From the NCBI GenBank assembly GCA_035650275.1, contig DASRHY010000100.1, positions 17,147-81,146 on the forward strand: a DNA stretch of 64,000 bases, read 5' to 3'. This stretch comes from DASRHY01 sp035650275 (GTDB lineage: Bacteria; Actinomycetota; Actinomycetes; Propionibacteriales; Kribbellaceae). A program made the translations under genes and the position numbers. The notes beneath the pieces were generated by a model. The model was not told the DNA's origin, searched no databases, and saw only the letters and a program-made list of their open reading frames with translations. Positions 7,720-21,383 of the stretch are shown here, in pieces; the first letter of the stretch is position 1; each line of letters begins with the position of its first letter.

Positions 7720-8534
7720 CCGTTGCCCTGGGCTACGCCGGTGCCGCGGTACGGCGGGCGAACGAGGCCGGTCGCGGTGCCCTGGTCGGGTACCTGCCGG
7801 CCGGGTTCCCGACGTACGACGGTGCCGTCGACGCGCTGAAGGCATTGGTGGACGGCGGCGCGGACGTGGTCGAGATCGGGCTGCCGTACAGCGACCCGGT
7901 GATGGACGGGCCGACGATCCAGCGGGCCACCGAGACCGCGCTCGCGGGCGGGCTGAGGACCAGGGACGTGCTCCGCACGGTCGAGGCGGTCGCGTCGTAC
8001 CGGCGTGAGGTGCCGGTCCTGGTGATGACGTACTGGAACCCGGTCGAGCGGTACGGCGTGGACGCGTTCGCGCGCGACCTGGCGGCCGCCGGGGGAGCGG
8101 GTCTGATCACGCCGGACCTGGTCCCGGACGAGGCCGCGGAGTGGGTCGCCGCCGCCGACGCACACGGCCTGGACAAGGTGTTCCTGGTATCGCCGTCGTC
8201 CACCGACGAGCGGATCGCGCTCACCACGCAGGCCTGCCGCGGGTTCGTGTATGCCACCGCGGTGATGGGTGTCACCGGCGCGCGCGACCAGGTGTCCGTG
8301 CTGGCGCCCGAGCTGGTCGAGCGGACCAGGGCTGCGACCGCGCTACCGGTGGGTGTCGGCCTCGGGGTGTCGGACGCGGACCAGGCGGCGGCCGTCGCGT
8401 CGTACGCGGATGCCGTGATCGTCGGCTCGGCCCTGGTCAAGGCGGCGCAGGACGGTGCGGTCCGTGTCCGTGCGCTCACCGAGAGTCTTGCCGATGGTGT
8501 ACGGCGGGAACGCAGCAGGGCTGCCAGCCGTTGA
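7716..8534 (+). CDS. trpA: Tryptophan synthase alpha chain
   Basis: TrpA cleaves indole-3-glycerol phosphate to indole and glyceraldehyde 3-phosphate and hands indole to TrpB. The 272-residue TIM barrel carries VVEIGLPYSDP with the catalytic Glu-53 and Asp-64 in PVMDGP, the flexible-loop 'TGARD' region (normally TG-R), and the phosphate-binding VGVGLG and IVGSALV turns. Overlap with trpB is four bases. The downstream Sco-like gene begins seven bases after its stop, so the envelope redox genes are probably co-transcribed with trp. Confidence 0.96.
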   Translation: MTVALGYAGAAVRRANEAGRGALVGYLPAGFPTYDGAVDALKALVDGGADVVEIGLPYSDPVMDGPTIQRATETALAGGLRTRDVLRTVEAVASYRREVPVLVMTYWNPVERYGVDAFARDLAAAGGAGLITPDLVPDEAAEWVAAADAHGLDKVFLVSPSSTDERIALTTQACRGFVYATAVMGVTGARDQVSVLAPELVERTRAATALPVGVGLGVSDADQAAAVASYADAVIVGSALVKAAQDGAVRVRALTESLADGVRRERSRAASR

Positions 8535-8541
8535 ACCCGCT

Positions 8542-9255
8542 GTGAGTCGAGCAGTGACAGGCCGGCCGGTATCTCCGGTGCTGGCCCCGATCGTCGTCCT
8601 GACCGTGCTGGCCGTACTGCTGGCGGGCTGCGGCGGTGGCGGTGACAGTGGCGGTGACAGCGGCGGTGACAGGGAGTCCGCGGACAATCCCGGCGGTGCC
8701 GTGGTCCGGTCTCCGAAGGCCGATCCGCACGGGTTGCGCGGTGCGGTGCTGGACCGGCCGTACGTGCTGCCGCGGACCTCGTTGACCGACACCGGCGGCG
8801 CCGAGTTCAACCTGGTCACCTCGACGGCCAAGCCGGTGACGCTGGTGTTCTTCGGGTACACGAACTGCCCGGACGTCTGCAACACCGTGCTCGCCGATAT
8901 CGCGTCCGCGCTGACCAAGCTGGACGACGCGACCCGCAGCGAGATCCAGATGGTGTTCATCACCACCGACCCGGCCCGCGACAACGGCGCCGCGATCCGC
9001 ACCTTCCTGGACCGGTTCGACCCGTCCTTCACCGGCCTGACCGGCGACCTCGGTGTGATCAAGTCCGTCGCCAAGGCGGTCGGGGTCGCGGTGGAGGGCA
9101 TGCAGAAGCTGCCGTCCGGCGGGTACGAGGTCGGGCACGGCGCGCAGGTGATCGGGTTCGGCAAGGACGACACAGCGGGCGTGCTCTGGACCGCGAACAC
9201 CTCGATCGGCGACCTCGCGCACGACTTCGGCATGCTGGTGGAACGGAACCGGTGA
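8542..9255 (+). CDS. Sco1/SenC-family copper chaperone lipoprotein
   Basis: A 237-residue exported lipoprotein: a hydrophobic segment ending in LLAGC (Cys-30 from the GTG at 8542), a Gly/Ser/Asp linker built from a 12-base repeat, then a thioredoxin-like Sco domain. FFGYTNCPDVCNTV holds the copper/redox CxxxC pair, and VGHGAQV supplies the expected downstream histidine. Sco proteins insert copper into the CuA site of cytochrome oxidase or act as envelope thiol reductases. The start is uncertain between GTG 8542 and GTG 8554. The 3' end overlaps the MauE-like gene by four bases, forming a Sco-MauE-DsbA redox set. Confidence 0.88.
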   Translation: MSRAVTGRPVSPVLAPIVVLTVLAVLLAGCGGGGDSGGDSGGDRESADNPGGAVVRSPKADPHGLRGAVLDRPYVLPRTSLTDTGGAEFNLVTSTAKPVTLVFFGYTNCPDVCNTVLADIASALTKLDDATRSEIQMVFITTDPARDNGAAIRTFLDRFDPSFTGLTGDLGVIKSVAKAVGVAVEGMQKLPSGGYEVGHGAQVIGFGKDDTAGVLWTANTSIGDLAHDFGMLVERNR

Positions 9256-9752
9256 ACCGACGCGACGTTCTGCAGCTGATCTCCACCGTCGCCAGGCTGG
9301 TGCTCGGCGGCGTACTTCTGGTCGCCGGCGCGATCAAGATCGCCGACCCGGTCGCCAGCGAGCAGGCGGTGGCGGCGTACGAGCTGCTGCCGCGGGCACT
9401 CGAGACCCCGGTCGGCTGGGCGCTGCCGTTCGGCGAGGTCGCGCTCGGGCTGCTGCTGATCGTCGGCTACGGCACCCGCGTCGCGGCGGCCGTGAGCGGG
9501 CTGCTGATGGTGCTGTTCATCGCCGCCGTCGGGTCCGCCTGGGCCCGCGGGCTGACGATCGACTGCGGCTGCTTCGGCGGTGGCGGTCAGGTCGCGCCCG
9601 GCGAGACCCGTTACCTGCAGGAGATCATGCGAGACCTCGGCCTGCTGGCTCTGGCCGGATGGCTGGTGTGCTTCCCGCGCAGCAGGTTCGCACTCGACAC
9701 CAACCCGCACGCTACGCCCGCCCTGGACCGGACAGGAGACAGCGCACTGTGA
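9252..9752 (+). CDS. MauE/DoxX-like four-helix membrane protein
   Basis: A 166-residue membrane protein with four predicted helices (about residues 8-26, 54-72, 76-97 and 121-140). A Cys-Gly-Cys pair in 'TIDCGCFGG' between helices three and four is characteristic of MauE/DoxX-type proteins that pass electrons to periplasmic or extracytoplasmic thioredoxin-like partners. The GTG start overlaps the Sco gene and the stop overlaps the DsbA-like gene (GTGA), so the trio is translated together. Likely an electron relay for the neighbouring DsbA-like protein; this is inferred from context. Confidence 0.85.
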   Translation: MNRRDVLQLISTVARLVLGGVLLVAGAIKIADPVASEQAVAAYELLPRALETPVGWALPFGEVALGLLLIVGYGTRVAAAVSGLLMVLFIAAVGSAWARGLTIDCGCFGGGGQVAPGETRYLQEIMRDLGLLALAGWLVCFPRSRFALDTNPHATPALDRTGDSAL

Positions 9753-10432
9753 GCAACCCGTTGCTGCAGAAGCAGAGTCGCAAGGGCCTGATCACCGGGA
9801 TCGTGGTGGTCGGCGTGATCGTCGTCGCGCTCGCCGTCGGCGTCACAGTGCAGTACGTGCGGACCAACAGCGACGTCGAGGCGTCGACCAGCGGCACCGA
9901 GCCGGCGGTGATCACCGGGCCCGGCACCTCCGGCCAGGGCGTCACGGTCGGCAAGACCGGCGCACCACACAAGCTGGAGCTGTACGTCGACTACCGCTGC
10001 CCGCACTGCAAGGAGTTCGAGGACTCCGCCGGGCCCACGATCAACCAGCTGGTCGACGACGGCACCGCGACGCTCACCTACCTGCCGCTGGCGTTCGTCG
10101 ACGAGCAAGTGTCACCGCGGGCCGCGAACGGGTTCGCGTGTGCCGCAGAGGCCGGCAAGGCACGCAGCTACAACGACGCGCTGTTCGACAACTTCGGCAA
10201 GGCCTGGACACCCGACCAGCTGGTCGACCTGGGCACCCAGCTGGGCATCTCCGACCCGTCGTTCGGCGAGTGCGTGCGCTCCGGGAAGTACCAGGAGTGG
10301 GTGGCGTCTGTCGGCACCGCGGGCGAGCAGCGTGGCGTGACCAGCACGCCGAGCATGTATGTCGACGGCAAGGCGCTGGGGCTGGACCAGATGACCCCGG
10401 AAGGGATCAAGGCCGCGGTGGGCGAGCAGTAG
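9749..10432 (+). CDS. Membrane-anchored DsbA-like thiol-disulfide protein
   Basis: A 227-residue protein with an uncleaved N-terminal membrane anchor (about residues 14-34) and an extracytoplasmic thioredoxin_4/DsbA domain. YVDYRCPHCKEF gives the redox CPHC motif (Cys-84 and Cys-87), and 'GVTSTPSMYVDG' contains the cis-proline loop opposite the active site. Such proteins form or shuffle disulfides in exported proteins. GTG 9749 overlaps the MauE-like gene by four bases. The lgt start is 31 bases downstream. Confidence 0.9.
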   Translation: MSNPLLQKQSRKGLITGIVVVGVIVVALAVGVTVQYVRTNSDVEASTSGTEPAVITGPGTSGQGVTVGKTGAPHKLELYVDYRCPHCKEFEDSAGPTINQLVDDGTATLTYLPLAFVDEQVSPRAANGFACAAEAGKARSYNDALFDNFGKAWTPDQLVDLGTQLGISDPSFGECVRSGKYQEWVASVGTAGEQRGVTSTPSMYVDGKALGLDQMTPEGIKAAVGEQ

Positions 10433-10463
10433 TGCCGGGCGTCGAGTACCGTTCGTGCTTGCC

Positions 10464-11735
10464 ATGACTGCTCTAGCTGCCGCCCCGCTTCTGCCGGGCA
10501 CCATCGCCCAGTCCGTCGTCCAGTCCATCCCGAGCCCGGGCCAGGGTGTCTGGCATCTCGGGCCGGTACCGCTGCGCGCCTACGCGCTGTGCATCGTGGC
10601 AGGCATCTTCGCCGGCTACTGGCTCGGCCGGAAGCGCTGGGTCGCCCGCGGTGGCGATCCCGAGGTGATCAGCGACATCGTGATGTGGGCGGTGCCGTTC
10701 GGCCTGGTCGGGTCCCGGATCTACCACGTGATCACCGACTACGAGCTGTACTTCGGCGACGGCCGGGACCCGCTCGACGCGCTGAAGATCTGGCACGGCG
10801 GCCTCGGCATCTGGGGCGGGGTCGCGTTCGGCGCGCTCGGCGGCTGGCTCGCGTGCCGCCGGCACAAGGCGTCGTTCCTGGCCGTCGCCGACGTGCTCGC
10901 GCCAGGCATCGTGCTCGCGCAGGCGATCGGCCGGTGGGGCAACTACTTCAACCAGGAGCTGTTCGGGAAGCCCACGACGCTCCCGTGGGGCCTGGAGATC
11001 GACCCGGACCGCCGGCCGGAGGGTTACACCCAGTTCGCGACGTTCCACCCGACATTCCTCTACGAGTTCTTCTGGTGCCTCGGCGTGATGGCGCTGGTGC
11101 TGCTCGCCGACCGCCGGTTCAAGCTCGGTCACGGGCGTGCCTTCGCCCTGTACGTCGCGGGCTACACCGCCGGGCGGATCTGGATCGAGACGCTGCGGAT
11201 CGACACCGTCAACCACGTCGCCGGGCTGCGGCTGAACGTGTGGACCTCGATCGTGCTCTTCGTGCTGGCAGTCGGGTTCTTCATCTACAGTGCCCGTCGC
11301 TGGCCGGGCCGTGGTCCGCTGATGAAGGACGGCGCGAAAACCCCGGACGAGAAGGCCGCCGACGAGAAACCCGCCGGCGAGACGTCCGCCGAGGAGAAGT
11401 CCGCCGAGGAGAAGTCCGCCGACGAGAAGTCCGCCGATGAGAAGCTCGCTGACGAGAAGGCTGTTGACGAGAAGGGCGCTGACGAGAAGGGCGCAGACGA
11501 GAAGGCCGGGGCTGAGGCGGCGGCCGACGGTGGCGAGTCGAAGGTGGCGGCAGACTCGGACGGCGCGACCACGGCCACTGTTAACTCCGACTCCACCGAC
11601 TCCACCGACTCCTCTGGGACCGCCTCCGAGGGTTCGACGTCCGAGCGCGCGGGGTCTGCGGACGGGGAGTCGGCGGACGGGGAGTCTGAGGACGTGGTGC
11701 CCAGAGACGCGCGGACGGATGATCGCGCCCGCTGA
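10464..11735 (+). CDS. lgt: Prolipoprotein diacylglyceryl transferase with long repetitive tail
   Basis: Lgt transfers diacylglycerol from phosphatidylglycerol to the lipobox cysteine of exported prolipoproteins. The first ~290 residues form the usual seven-helix enzyme with the signature GRWGNYFNQELFG and an upstream 'GSRIYHV' block. The last ~130 residues are unusual: a charged run of about eleven five-residue ADEK-type repeats, then a Ser/Thr/Asp/Gly-rich low-complexity end. ATG 10464 is used; an upstream GTG/TTG is possible. The Sco and LivK lipoproteins in this window are plausible substrates. The stop lies inside the next gene by 17 bases. Confidence 0.93.
   Translation: MTALAAAPLLPGTIAQSVVQSIPSPGQGVWHLGPVPLRAYALCIVAGIFAGYWLGRKRWVARGGDPEVISDIVMWAVPFGLVGSRIYHVITDYELYFGDGRDPLDALKIWHGGLGIWGGVAFGALGGWLACRRHKASFLAVADVLAPGIVLAQAIGRWGNYFNQELFGKPTTLPWGLEIDPDRRPEGYTQFATFHPTFLYEFFWCLGVMALVLLADRRFKLGHGRAFALYVAGYTAGRIWIETLRIDTVNHVAGLRLNVWTSIVLFVLAVGFFIYSARRWPGRGPLMKDGAKTPDEKAADEKPAGETSAEEKSAEEKSADEKSADEKLADEKAVDEKGADEKGADEKAGAEAAADGGESKVAADSDGATTATVNSDSTDSTDSSGTASEGSTSERAGSADGESADGESEDVVPRDARTDDRAR
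11346..11510 (+). repeat. 15-bp coding tandem repeat in the lgt tail
   Basis: About eleven consecutive 15-base units of the form GACGAGAAG-TCC-GCC encode the DEKxA pentapeptide of the Lgt tail. Units vary mainly at the fourth and fifth codons; two adjacent units (11391-11420) are identical. The pattern suggests slippage or unequal crossing-over expansion within the gene. Confidence 0.85.
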
Positions 11736-12429
11736 GTCGACCTCCCACCGCCACCGCGACGTCAGCGGTGGCTGGCTCCGCCCGGCCGTGTTCGGCGCGA
11801 TGGACGGACTGGTCTCGAACTTCGCGCTGATCGCCGGCATGGACGGCGGTACGGCAGCCGGCTCGCGCGTCGTCGTACTCGCTGGTCTGGCGGGGCTCGC
11901 GGCCGGTTCGTTCTCGATGGCGGCGGGGGAGTACACCTCGGTCGCCAGTCAGCGGGAGCTCGCGCTGGCCGAGATCGAGGTGGAGCGGCGCGAGATCGCC
12001 GAGCACGAGGACGAGGAGGAGGACGAGCTCGCGCACGCGTACGAGGCGAAGGGCGTCGACCCGGAGCTGGCCGAGCGGGTTGCCGAGCAGGTCCATGCCG
12101 ATCCCGAGGTGGCGCTGGAGGAGCACGTCCGCACCGAGCTCGGCATCGACCTGAACGACCTGCCGTCCCCGCTGCTGGCCGCCGGCTCGTCGTTCCTGTC
12201 CTTCGCGGTCGGCGCCATCCTGCCGCTGCTGCCGTACCTGCTCGGCGCCCGCACCGTACTGCCCGCGATGATCGTCTCGCTGCTCGCGCTGTTCGCCTGC
12301 GGCGCGATCGTCAGCCGCGTCACCGCCCGCTCCTGGTGGTACTCGGGCCTGCGCCAGCTCGTCCTCGGCGCACTCGCGGCCGCCGTCACCTACGGCATCG
12401 GCGCAGCCGTAGGCACCGGCATCTCCTGA
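11719..12429 (+). CDS. VIT1/CCC1-family divalent metal transporter
   Basis: A 236-residue membrane protein of the vacuolar iron transporter family, which exports Fe2+ or Mn2+. The first helix region has the family block 'RPAVFGAMDGLVSNFALIAGM', followed by 'AAGSFSMAAGEYTSVASQRE'. A cytosolic Glu/Asp/His-rich middle (about residues 75-140), which in the family forms the metal-binding domain, precedes three further helices. The ATG at 11719 lies within the end of lgt, overlapping by 17 bases. Last gene of the run that starts at hisI; a palindromic element follows at 12456. Confidence 0.88.
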   Translation: MIAPAESTSHRHRDVSGGWLRPAVFGAMDGLVSNFALIAGMDGGTAAGSRVVVLAGLAGLAAGSFSMAAGEYTSVASQRELALAEIEVERREIAEHEDEEEDELAHAYEAKGVDPELAERVAEQVHADPEVALEEHVRTELGIDLNDLPSPLLAAGSSFLSFAVGAILPLLPYLLGARTVLPAMIVSLLALFACGAIVSRVTARSWWYSGLRQLVLGALAAAVTYGIGAAVGTGIS

Positions 12430-12455
12430 CCCCGCCCGCCTCAGGACGACGCACT

Positions 12456-12508
12456 TCCCGTACGGACACGCCGTCCCGCGGCGATCGGGGCGGCGTGTCC
12501 GTACGGGA
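12456..12508. repeat. Dispersed palindromic element, copy A
   Basis: Arms of 18 bases (12456-12473 and 12491-12508) pair perfectly around a 17-base loop. The core CCCGTACGGACACGCCG recurs in the same arrangement, again with a 17-base loop, at 51881-51939. It lies between the VIT transporter and gltB, both plus strand, where it could terminate transcription, but there is no T-run and the second copy argues for a repeat family. Confidence 0.8.
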
Positions 12509-12686
12509 GGAGCGGATGGGTGGGAGCGCTCCCGAGGTGACGGCTTCGCGGGGTGGGAGGGGCCCGCCAGGAGGTGGGACGAGTGGTCACAGTGCGGACT
12601 GCCATGAGGTAGTCTCAGAGGTCCCGGCGCTTGGGCCAACGTTGTCCCTCGGCCAGTTTTGACCGATGGACGACGGGAGTCGGTGA

Positions 12687-17229
<4,543 letters not shown>

Positions 17230-17237
<8 letters not shown>

Positions 17238-18708
17238 CCCGAAGGGATTCCTGACCACCCCGCGCGAGGTCGCCGAGCGGCGCCCGGTCGAGGAGCGGGT
17301 ACAGGACTGGAACGAGGTCTACCCGGGTGGTGCCGGTAAGGCGCTGCTGCCGATCATCACCAAGCAGGCCGGTCGCTGCATGGACTGTGGCATCCCGTTC
17401 TGCCACTCCGGCTGCCCGCTGGGCAACCTGATCCCGGAGTGGAACGATCTGGTCTGGCGCGACGACTGGTCCGGCGCGATCGAGCGGCTGCACGCGACGA
17501 ACAACTTCCCGGAGTTCACCGGGCGGCTCTGCCCGGCGCCGTGCGAGCCGGCCTGCGTACTGGGCATCAACCCGCAGGACTCTTCCGGGCCGGTGACGAT
17601 CAAGAACGTCGAGGTGTCGATCATCGACAAGGCCTGGGACGCGGGCAACGTGCGGCCGCAGCCGCCGGAGTGGTTGACCGGCAAGACCGTCGCGGTGGTC
17701 GGCTCCGGCCCGGCCGGGCTCGCGGTCGCGCAGCAGCTGACCCGGGCCGGGCACACGGTCGCGGTGTACGAGCGCGACGACGCGCCCGGCGGGCTGCTGC
17801 GGTACGGGATCCCCGAGTTCAAGATGGAGAAGCTCCAGGTCGACCGGCGGATCCAGCAGATGAAGGAGGAGGGCACCGTCTTCCGCTCCGGCGTCAACGT
17901 CGGCGTGGACGTCACCGGTACCCAGCTCAGGCAGCGGTACGACGCGGTGGTGATCGCCACCGGCGCGACCGCGGCGCGCGACCTGCCGGTTCCCGGCCGT
18001 GAGTACGGCGGCATCCACCAGGCGATGGAGTACCTGCCGCAGTCCAACCGCGCGTCGCTCGGTGAGACCGTCGCGGACCAGATCGTTGCCACCGGCAAGG
18101 ACGTGGTGATCATCGGCGGCGGCGACACCGGCGCGGACTGCCTCGGTACCGTACACCGCCAGGGTGCGCGCTCGGTGACCCAGCTGGAGATCATGCCGCG
18201 GCCGGCGGACGAGCGTCCGGACAACCAGCCGTGGCCGACGTACCCGATGATCTACCGGATCGCCTCCGCGCACGAGGAGGGCGGCGAGCGGGTCTACTCG
18301 GTGTCCACCTCGGAGTTCGTCGCCGACGACAACGGCCAGGTCGCCGGGCTGCGGCTGACCGAGGTCGAGCTGGTGGAGGGGCGGTTCACGCCGGTCGAGG
18401 GCACCGAGCGGGAGATCCCGGCCCAGCTGGTACTGCTCGCGATGGGCTTCCTCGGACCCGAGCGCGATGGGTTCCTGGAGCAGCTCGAGGTGGAGCTGGA
18501 CGAGCGCGGCAACGTGCGCCGCGACGCGTCGTACCAGACCAGCGAGGAAGGTGTGTTCGTGTGCGGCGATGCCGGCCGCGGCCAGTCGCTGATCGTCTGG
18601 GCGATCGCCGAGGGCCGCTCCTGCGCCGCCGGCGTCGACGCCCACCTCACCGGCTCCTCGACTCTGCCCGTCCCCATCCCACCCACAGCCCGCCCCCTAG
18701 CGGTCTAG
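17230..18708 (+). CDS. gltD: Glutamate synthase small subunit
   Basis: GltD supplies NADPH electrons to GltB through FAD and Fe-S clusters. The 492-residue protein has N-terminal cysteine clusters (CMDCGIPFCHSGCPLGN and LCPAPCEPACVLG), a first Rossmann motif VVGSGPAGLAVAQQL for FAD, a second VIIGGGDTGADCLG for NADPH, and a C-terminal 'VFVCGDAGRGQSLIVWAI' FAD motif. ATG 17230 lies within the last codons of gltB. A perfect 16-base palindrome at 18719-18734 may form part of its terminator. Confidence 0.97.
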
Positions 18709-18718
18709 CCAGCCCCAC

Positions 18719-18734
18719 CCGCACCCGGGTGCGG
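18719..18734. terminator. Short GC palindrome after gltD
   Basis: CCGCACCCGGGTGCGG is a perfect palindrome 10 bases after the gltD stop. As a hairpin it would have only a small loop and has no T-run, so it is a weak terminator candidate. Confidence 0.3.
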
Positions 18735-18799
18735 CGCCCAGCCCCCCGACTCAGGCGACCGATGATCGCGTAAGGGGAGCCGGGCGTAGGCGCGCGCGG

Positions 18800-20389
18800 G
18801 TGAGGATGCGGGCGGCTGGGCTCTGTAGGTTGGGTGGGGTGTTCGGTGGACTGGGGGGCACGCGGGCCTGGTTGCGCCGGATGGCGCCGTGGGCCGGACT
18901 GGTCGTGCTCTGGCTCGCTGTGTCCGTGTCGGTCGGGCTGCTCGGGTTCTACACCGACTCACGACCGGTCACGATCGGTGCGCACGCCACCGAGATCTCC
19001 CCGACCCCCGACGGGTACGTCACGATCGATCTCGGACCGGTGCTGCCGCGACTGCGGCTGGACACCGACCTGCCGCTCGGGATCGGCGTCGTGGTGGACG
19101 TGCAGGAGACCGACGCCCGGGATCTCAACGACCTGCTGGCCCGGGACGCGCTGATCGCCAGCCAGCCCGACGGTGAGATCCGCCGGCTGCACGACGTGGT
19201 CGTGGACATGGCGGTCGACAACGCGATCGCGGGAGCGGGCACCGGCCTGTTCGTGGCGGTGCTGGCGGTGCTCGGCTGGCGCACGATCGGCAAGGTACGG
19301 CGCGCCGAGCTGGCCCGGCTGATCCACCTGCGCGCTCGTCAGGTCGAGATCAGGGCACTCGCGATCGTGGTCGCGATGGCGATCGCGGTCGCCGCCATCC
19401 TGGTACCGGACCGGCTACGGGTCAGCGACGTGGACCCGACCGAGTGGCAGCCGCTGCGCGCGCTGCTGCCGCAGGTGCGGCTGGATCCGCGGCTGGACCG
19501 GGTGGAGGCGGCTGCCGGGTTCTCCACGACCGGCGGGATCGGGCTGATCCGGACCGCGGTGGACACGTACAACCGGTCCCAGCAGCTGTACGGCGACCTG
19601 CGCACCGCGGTACCGGGGATCGCGAGCCAGCTCCGCAAGCCCGGCCCGGACCAGAAAGTCGCGCTGCTGCTCTCGGACCGGCACGACAACATCGGGATGG
19701 ACCCGGTGGTCGCCGCGCTGGCCGAGCACGCCGACGCCGACCTCGTGATCGACGCGGGCGACGACACGTCGTCCGGGCAGCGCTGGGAGGCGTTCAGCAT
19801 CAACTCGCTCGCCGAGCACTTCAGGGACTACCCGGTGGTCGCGGTCGCCGGGAACCACGATGCCGGCGGGCACATCGAGGACACCATGCGGCGGCGCGGC
19901 TTCACCGTGCTGGACAGCAAGCCGGTGGAGGTGGAGGGCATCCGGTTCCTCGGCGACAGCGACCCGACCAGTACCGGCCTCGGCAGCGCGGACACGCCGG
20001 GCGACGAGACGGTGCAGGAGCAGTCGGCGCGGCTCGCCGATGTCGCGTGCGACCAGGACGAGGATGAACGGATCGACACGCTGGTGGTGCACGACCCGTC
20101 CTCGGGCGCCGCGACCGTGGCCCGTGGCTGCGCGTCGCTGGTGGTGTCCGGCCATCTGCACCGCCAGGTCGGCCCGGTCAGCAGACCCGCGGACGGGCAC
20201 TCGGTCACGACGTACACGAACGGTACGACGGGTGGTGCGGCGTACGCCTTCGCGCTCGGCTACACGCTGCGCCGGCCCGCGCAGGTGACCCTGGTGACGT
20301 ACACCGACGGGGCCCCGGTCGGGCTGCAGCCGGTGTTGTTCCACCCGTCCGGATCGGTCGAGGTAGGCGCTTACCAGGTGATCGGATGA
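18800..20389 (+). CDS. Membrane-anchored metallophosphoesterase
   Basis: A protein of up to 529 residues with a hydrophobic segment near the N-terminus (about 29-50), a second membrane region (about 148-162 and 186-202), and a C-terminal calcineurin-like phosphoesterase domain. The metal-binding motifs are present in order: LLSDRHDN (D-x-H), DAGDDTSSG (GD), VAGNHDAGG (GNHD) and VSGHLHRQ (GHxH). These give a probable di-metal phosphodiesterase or phosphatase facing outside the membrane. Start choice is uncertain: GTG 18800, ATG 18806, GTG 18839 or ATG 18881 are in frame. The substrate is unknown. It converges with the EamA gene four bases away. Confidence 0.85.
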   Translation: MRMRAAGLCRLGGVFGGLGGTRAWLRRMAPWAGLVVLWLAVSVSVGLLGFYTDSRPVTIGAHATEISPTPDGYVTIDLGPVLPRLRLDTDLPLGIGVVVDVQETDARDLNDLLARDALIASQPDGEIRRLHDVVVDMAVDNAIAGAGTGLFVAVLAVLGWRTIGKVRRAELARLIHLRARQVEIRALAIVVAMAIAVAAILVPDRLRVSDVDPTEWQPLRALLPQVRLDPRLDRVEAAAGFSTTGGIGLIRTAVDTYNRSQQLYGDLRTAVPGIASQLRKPGPDQKVALLLSDRHDNIGMDPVVAALAEHADADLVIDAGDDTSSGQRWEAFSINSLAEHFRDYPVVAVAGNHDAGGHIEDTMRRRGFTVLDSKPVEVEGIRFLGDSDPTSTGLGSADTPGDETVQEQSARLADVACDQDEDERIDTLVVHDPSSGAATVARGCASLVVSGHLHRQVGPVSRPADGHSVTTYTNGTTGGAAYAFALGYTLRRPAQVTLVTYTDGAPVGLQPVLFHPSGSVEVGAYQVIG

Positions 20390-20393
20390 GCCG

Positions 20394-21305
20394 TCACCCG
20401 CGCCGCTGGGTGTTCACCAGATAGATGCCGGCGGCAACGGCCGCTCCACCGAGCAGCAGCGCCAGATGTGCGGTCTCGTCCAGCAGCAGTACGCCGAGCG
20501 CGGCCGCGAGCACCGGTACCGCGAAGATCCAGGTGCTCACCACAGCGGCCTGCCCGCGGCGGAGCAGCACGAACTGCAGTCCGAGCCCACCGACGCTCGC
20601 GCCAGCACCCGCCCAGAGCATGCTGAGCACGGCGGTGACCCCCCAGTCGACGTACCCGGACTCGACCAGCACCATCACCGCGATCGGCAGCGCGCCGTAC
20701 GCGTTCATCACCAGCAGCAGGTCGAGCACCGAGACATCGCTCGGTACCCGCTTGAACAGGATGGTGCCGATCGCCCAGGACAGTGCGCTGAGCAGCAGCC
20801 AGACCACCGAGCTGGCCGGCGTCGAGCCGAGATCGAGCTCGGACGCCACCACGAGCACCACGCCGAGCCAGCCGATCACCATGCCGGCGACCTGGACGAC
20901 GGTCAGCCGCTCGTGCAGGAAGCACCAGGCGCCGAGCGCGACCAGGAACGGCTGGGTGTAGATCAGTACCGAGCCGACCCCGACGGGCGCGTCGGCCAGC
21001 CCGAGGTTCTGGAACACCAGGAACCCGACCACGTTGGTCGCGCCGAGCAGCACCCCGTGCCGGTGCAGCCGCCGGTCGCGCAGCCGGCGCAGGCCGCCGC
21101 GCAGGAGTACGAGCGTGACCAGTGCCACCAGCGCGGCCATCACCCGCATCAGCGTGAACGCCGCGGGGCTGGCGATGCTGAGCCCGACCTTGATCGCGAT
21201 GAACGCGGTGCTCCACACGGTCCACAGCGCGACGACCACCACCGGAGTCGCGGTCAGCCGGTCCGTCAGCGTGCGCCGGTCGCCGGCCGGAGTGGTGCCC
21301 GTCAT
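20394..21305 (-). CDS. EamA/DMT-family metabolite exporter
   Basis: A 303-residue protein with ten hydrophobic helices arranged as two EamA repeats, the architecture of drug/metabolite transporters such as RhaT/YdcZ relatives. Features include 'WTVWSTAFIAIKVGL' in helix one, 'GVLLGATNVVGFLVFQNLGL', and 'LQFVLLRRGQAAVVSTWIFAVPVLAAALGVLLLDE' spread over the late helices, where the second-repeat EamA signature normally occurs. The substrate is not predictable. Convergent with the phosphoesterase and divergent from pyk, with 78 bases between the two starts for both promoters. Confidence 0.88.
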   Translation of the reverse strand: MTGTTPAGDRRTLTDRLTATPVVVVALWTVWSTAFIAIKVGLSIASPAAFTLMRVMAALVALVTLVLLRGGLRRLRDRRLHRHGVLLGATNVVGFLVFQNLGLADAPVGVGSVLIYTQPFLVALGAWCFLHERLTVVQVAGMVIGWLGVVLVVASELDLGSTPASSVVWLLLSALSWAIGTILFKRVPSDVSVLDLLLVMNAYGALPIAVMVLVESGYVDWGVTAVLSMLWAGAGASVGGLGLQFVLLRRGQAAVVSTWIFAVPVLAAALGVLLLDETAHLALLLGGAAVAAGIYLVNTQRRG

Positions 21306-21383
21306 CGTCCCCCACCGTAGTCGCGTGTTCGTACCGTGGGTCTACCAGCAGACCAGTGGTCTGCCGCCGGTAGGTTGTGTGAC

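Noticed and set aside
5488..7845. Long antisense frame across trpC and trpB
   Set aside because: Same GC artefact; no ribosome-binding site or recognisable domain, and it covers three well-defined genes.
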